A stretch of DNA of 14,558 nucleotides from Bradyrhizobium sp. GTDB lineage: Bacteria > Pseudomonadota > Alphaproteobacteria > Rhizobiales > Xanthobacteraceae. The notes below the pieces were generated by a model. That model did not search any database, had not been told where the DNA came from, and saw nothing but the letters and a program-made list of their open reading frames with translations. Of the stretch, positions 13,121 through 14,558 are shown one piece after another (positions within the stretch are counted from its first letter, which is position 1; the number at the start of each line of letters is the position of its first letter). The stretch is from NCBI GenBank assembly GCA_019243075.1, contig JAFAUV010000413.1:1-14558 (forward strand). Reading direction: 5' to 3'. The position numbers and the translations under genes are program-made.

Positions 13121-14377
13121 ATGCCGCTGTCGCTATCCAAGGACAAAATCCGCATTCTCCTGCTCGAGAACGTGAACGACTCCGCCGTCCGCCTGTTTCA
13201 GGCCAATGGCTATGGCGAGGTCGAGCGGCTGAAGAAGGCGCTGGACCCGGAGGAGCTGAAACGGCGGCTGTCGGGCGTGCACATGCTCGGTATTCGCTCG
13301 CGCACCCAGCTCACCTCGGATCTCATGGCGGCGGCCGACCGGCTGATCGCAGTCGGCTGCTTTTCGGTCGGCACCAACCAGGTCGATCTCGATGCGGCGC
13401 GCCGCATCGGCATTCCCATATTCAACGCGCCGTTTTCCAACACCCGCAGCGTCGCCGAGCTGACGATTGCCGAGATCGTGATGCTGTTCCGGAAGATTTT
13501 CCCGCGCTCGGTGTCGGCCCATGCCGGCGGCTGGGACAAATCGGCCGACGGCAGCCGCGAGGTGCGCGGCAAGACGCTCGGCATCGTCGGCTATGGCAAT
13601 ATCGGTTCGCAATTGTCGAATCTGGCGGAAGCCATGGGCATGCGGGTGATCTTCTTCGACCAGACCGACAAGCTCCGCCACGGCAACACCGAGCCGGTCG
13701 AGACCTTGGACGAGCTGCTTGCGGTGAGCGACGTCGTCTCCCTGCACGTGCCGGAGACGCCGGCGACCGCGAACATGATCGGCGAGCGCGAGCTGAAGCA
13801 GATGAAAGAGGGCGGCTATCTCATCAACAATTCGCGGGGTACCGTCGTCGATCTCGATGCGCTCGCTGCTGCGCTCAGAAGCGGCCATCTCGCGGGCGCC
13901 GCCGTCGACGTCTTTCCGGTCGAGCCGGCCTCGAACGGGGACCGTTTCGTCTCGCCGCTGCAGGGCCTTTCCAACGTGATCCTGACGCCGCATGTCGGCG
14001 GCTCGACCGAGGAGGCGCAGGACCGCATCGGCGGCGAGGTCGCGCGCAAGCTGATCGACTATTCCGACGTCGGCTCGACCTTCGGCGCGGTCAATTTCCC
14101 GCAGGTTCAACTGCCGGCACGGCCGACCGGCACCCGCTTCATCCACGTTCACCGCAACGTTCCCGGCGTGCTGCGCCAGGTCAACGACGCGGTCGCGCGC
14201 CACGGCATCAACATCCTCGCGCAATATCTGCAAACCGATCCGGAGGTCGGCTATGTCGTGCTCGAGACCGACGTCGTCGGCGGCGAGGGCGAGGCGCTGC
14301 TCGCCGATCTGCGCGACGTCGAAGGCACCATCCGCGTGCGCGTGCTGTACGACCACGACCGGCCGGCGACGAAGTAG
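13121..14377 (+). CDS. serA: D-3-phosphoglycerate dehydrogenase SerA (ACT-domain type)
   Basis: This is the first enzyme of serine biosynthesis, oxidising 3-phosphoglycerate to 3-phosphohydroxypyruvate with NAD. At 418 aa it matches the short E. coli-type SerA. The NAD-binding Rossmann motif is GYGNIG (157-162). The catalytic residues are R239 (NSRG), E268 (PVEP) and H291 (TPHVGG), each one position from the E. coli residues. The C-terminal ACT domain (about 336-412) keeps H344, N346 and N364, the positions that bind the feedback inhibitor serine in E. coli. Serine regulation is therefore probably retained. ATG 13121 is chosen from the family N-terminus (MPLSLSKDKIRILLLENVND); its Shine-Dalgarno is weak. 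A basic DHDRPATK tail extends past the ACT domain and is shared with the convergent second copy. Confidence 0.95.
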   Translation: MPLSLSKDKIRILLLENVNDSAVRLFQANGYGEVERLKKALDPEELKRRLSGVHMLGIRSRTQLTSDLMAAADRLIAVGCFSVGTNQVDLDAARRIGIPIFNAPFSNTRSVAELTIAEIVMLFRKIFPRSVSAHAGGWDKSADGSREVRGKTLGIVGYGNIGSQLSNLAEAMGMRVIFFDQTDKLRHGNTEPVETLDELLAVSDVVSLHVPETPATANMIGERELKQMKEGGYLINNSRGTVVDLDALAAALRSGHLAGAAVDVFPVEPASNGDRFVSPLQGLSNVILTPHVGGSTEEAQDRIGGEVARKLIDYSDVGSTFGAVNFPQVQLPARPTGTRFIHVHRNVPGVLRQVNDAVARHGINILAQYLQTDPEVGYVVLETDVVGGEGEALLADLRDVEGTIRVRVLYDHDRPATK

Positions 14378-14388
14378 GCAATGGGGTT

Positions 14389-14415
14389 GGGCAAAGGCGC
14401 GAAAGCGCCGTGCCC
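14389..14415. terminator. Strong hairpin after serA
   Basis: GGGCA pairs with TGCCC and, inside it, GGCGC pairs with GCGCC around a GAAA loop. It starts 11 bases after the serA stop. There is no T-tract. It is part of the palindromic repeat. Confidence 0.5.
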
Positions 14416-14440
14416 GCCATTCTGGCACCGTGCACGTGAA

Positions 14441-14466
14441 GGTGGGCACGCTTCGCTTGGCCCACC
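14441..14466. terminator. Hairpin serving the minus-strand serA-like gene
   Basis: GGTGGGC (14441-14447) and GCCCACC (14460-14466) form a 7 bp stem with a 12-base loop, nine bases past the stop codon of the minus-strand gene. It is the second arm structure of the palindromic repeat. Confidence 0.45.
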
Positions 14467-14474
14467 CTACATCT

Positions 14475-14558
14475 TCATTTCGTCGCCGGCCGATCGTGAT
14501 CGTACAGCACGCGCACGCGGATGGTGCCCTGCACTTCCCGCAGATCGGCGAGCAGCGC
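14475..14558 (-). CDS. 3' end of a second SerA-like gene (partial)
   Basis: The last 27 codons and a TGA stop are visible; the gene continues beyond the window edge. The translation ends EVQGTIRVRVLYDHDRPATK, and 25 of 27 residues match the C-terminus of the convergent SerA (differences: E for D, Q for E). I count 74 of 84 identical bases against 14294-14377, with mostly silent third-position changes. It therefore encodes the end of an ACT-type 3-phosphoglycerate dehydrogenase paralogue. The match includes the non-domain tail, which points to a fairly recent duplication or ongoing gene conversion. Whether the rest of the gene is intact cannot be seen. Confidence 0.85.
   Translation of the reverse strand, partial: ALLADLREVQGTIRVRVLYDHDRPATK

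Larger units (their letters stand above)
14380..14470. repeat. Palindromic intergenic repeat between the two serA-like genes
   Basis: The whole gap is built of inverted repeats. Its left end (GGGGTTGGGCAAAGGCG) resembles the reverse complement of its right end (GTAGGGTGGGCCAAGCG). Two internal hairpins sit at 14389-14415 and 14441-14466. I recall GTAGGGTGGGC...GCCCACC elements of this kind as highly repeated in Bradyrhizobium intergenic DNA. The site probably ends transcription from both sides. Confidence 0.6.

Noticed and set aside
13133..14449. A 438-codon minus-strand frame opposite serA
   Set aside because: SerA on the plus strand has all catalytic residues; the antisense translation is low-complexity and charged.
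1..14558. tRNA, rRNA, CRISPR array, insertion sequence, prophage or defence system
   Set aside because: I saw no cloverleaf, repeat-spacer pattern, transposase, integrase or recognisable defence protein on either strand.

Overview
The window looks like chromosome from a GC-rich alphaproteobacterium of the Bradyrhizobium/Rhodopseudomonas group. The evidence is a GapR (DUF2312) gene, a DUF6894 gene, several small exported proteins of a kind common in that group, candidate general-stress (EcfG-type) and CtrA-type sites, and palindromic intergenic repeats that I recall from Bradyrhizobium genomes. This placement comes from recognition, not from a search. No rRNA, tRNA, CRISPR array, transposase or phage gene is visible.

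Left part (1-5200): mostly small envelope or hypothetical genes. There is a short exported c-type cytochrome (226-588), a single-span membrane protein with a coiled coil and a proline-rich tail (634-1596, minus), a cytosolic coiled-coil protein (1812-2693, minus) and a small exported protein (2906-3148). A PF03640-type exported protein (3221-3652, minus) and a Tyr/Gly-rich exported protein (3975-4280) diverge from a region with two EcfG-like promoters and a CtrA-like site. A 55-59 aa protein and a GreA/GreB-family factor follow.

Middle (5200-7374): an MltB-type lytic transglycosylase converges on a coupled minus-strand pair, DUF6894 followed by a 69 aa protein. An IclR-family regulator then reads leftward.

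Catabolic unit (7375-10409): divergent from the IclR gene is a compact four-gene operon: TctC/Bug solute-binding protein, flavin-reductase-like protein, RidA-family protein and LigI-like amidohydrolase. A good inverted repeat in the shared intergenic region is the probable IclR operator. The set reads as uptake plus catabolism of an unidentified organic acid, lactone or heterocycle. This is the best candidate in the window for an undescribed pathway.

Right part (10427-14558): two small minus-strand envelope genes, pyridoxal kinase pdxY, gapR, a 44 aa minus-strand gene, and serA with its NAD-binding, catalytic and ACT serine-binding residues intact. Past serA lies a palindromic repeat. Beyond it, running off the window edge on the minus strand, is the 3' end of a second serA-like gene about 88% identical to the first over the 84 visible bases. 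The two genes are therefore tail-to-tail paralogues.
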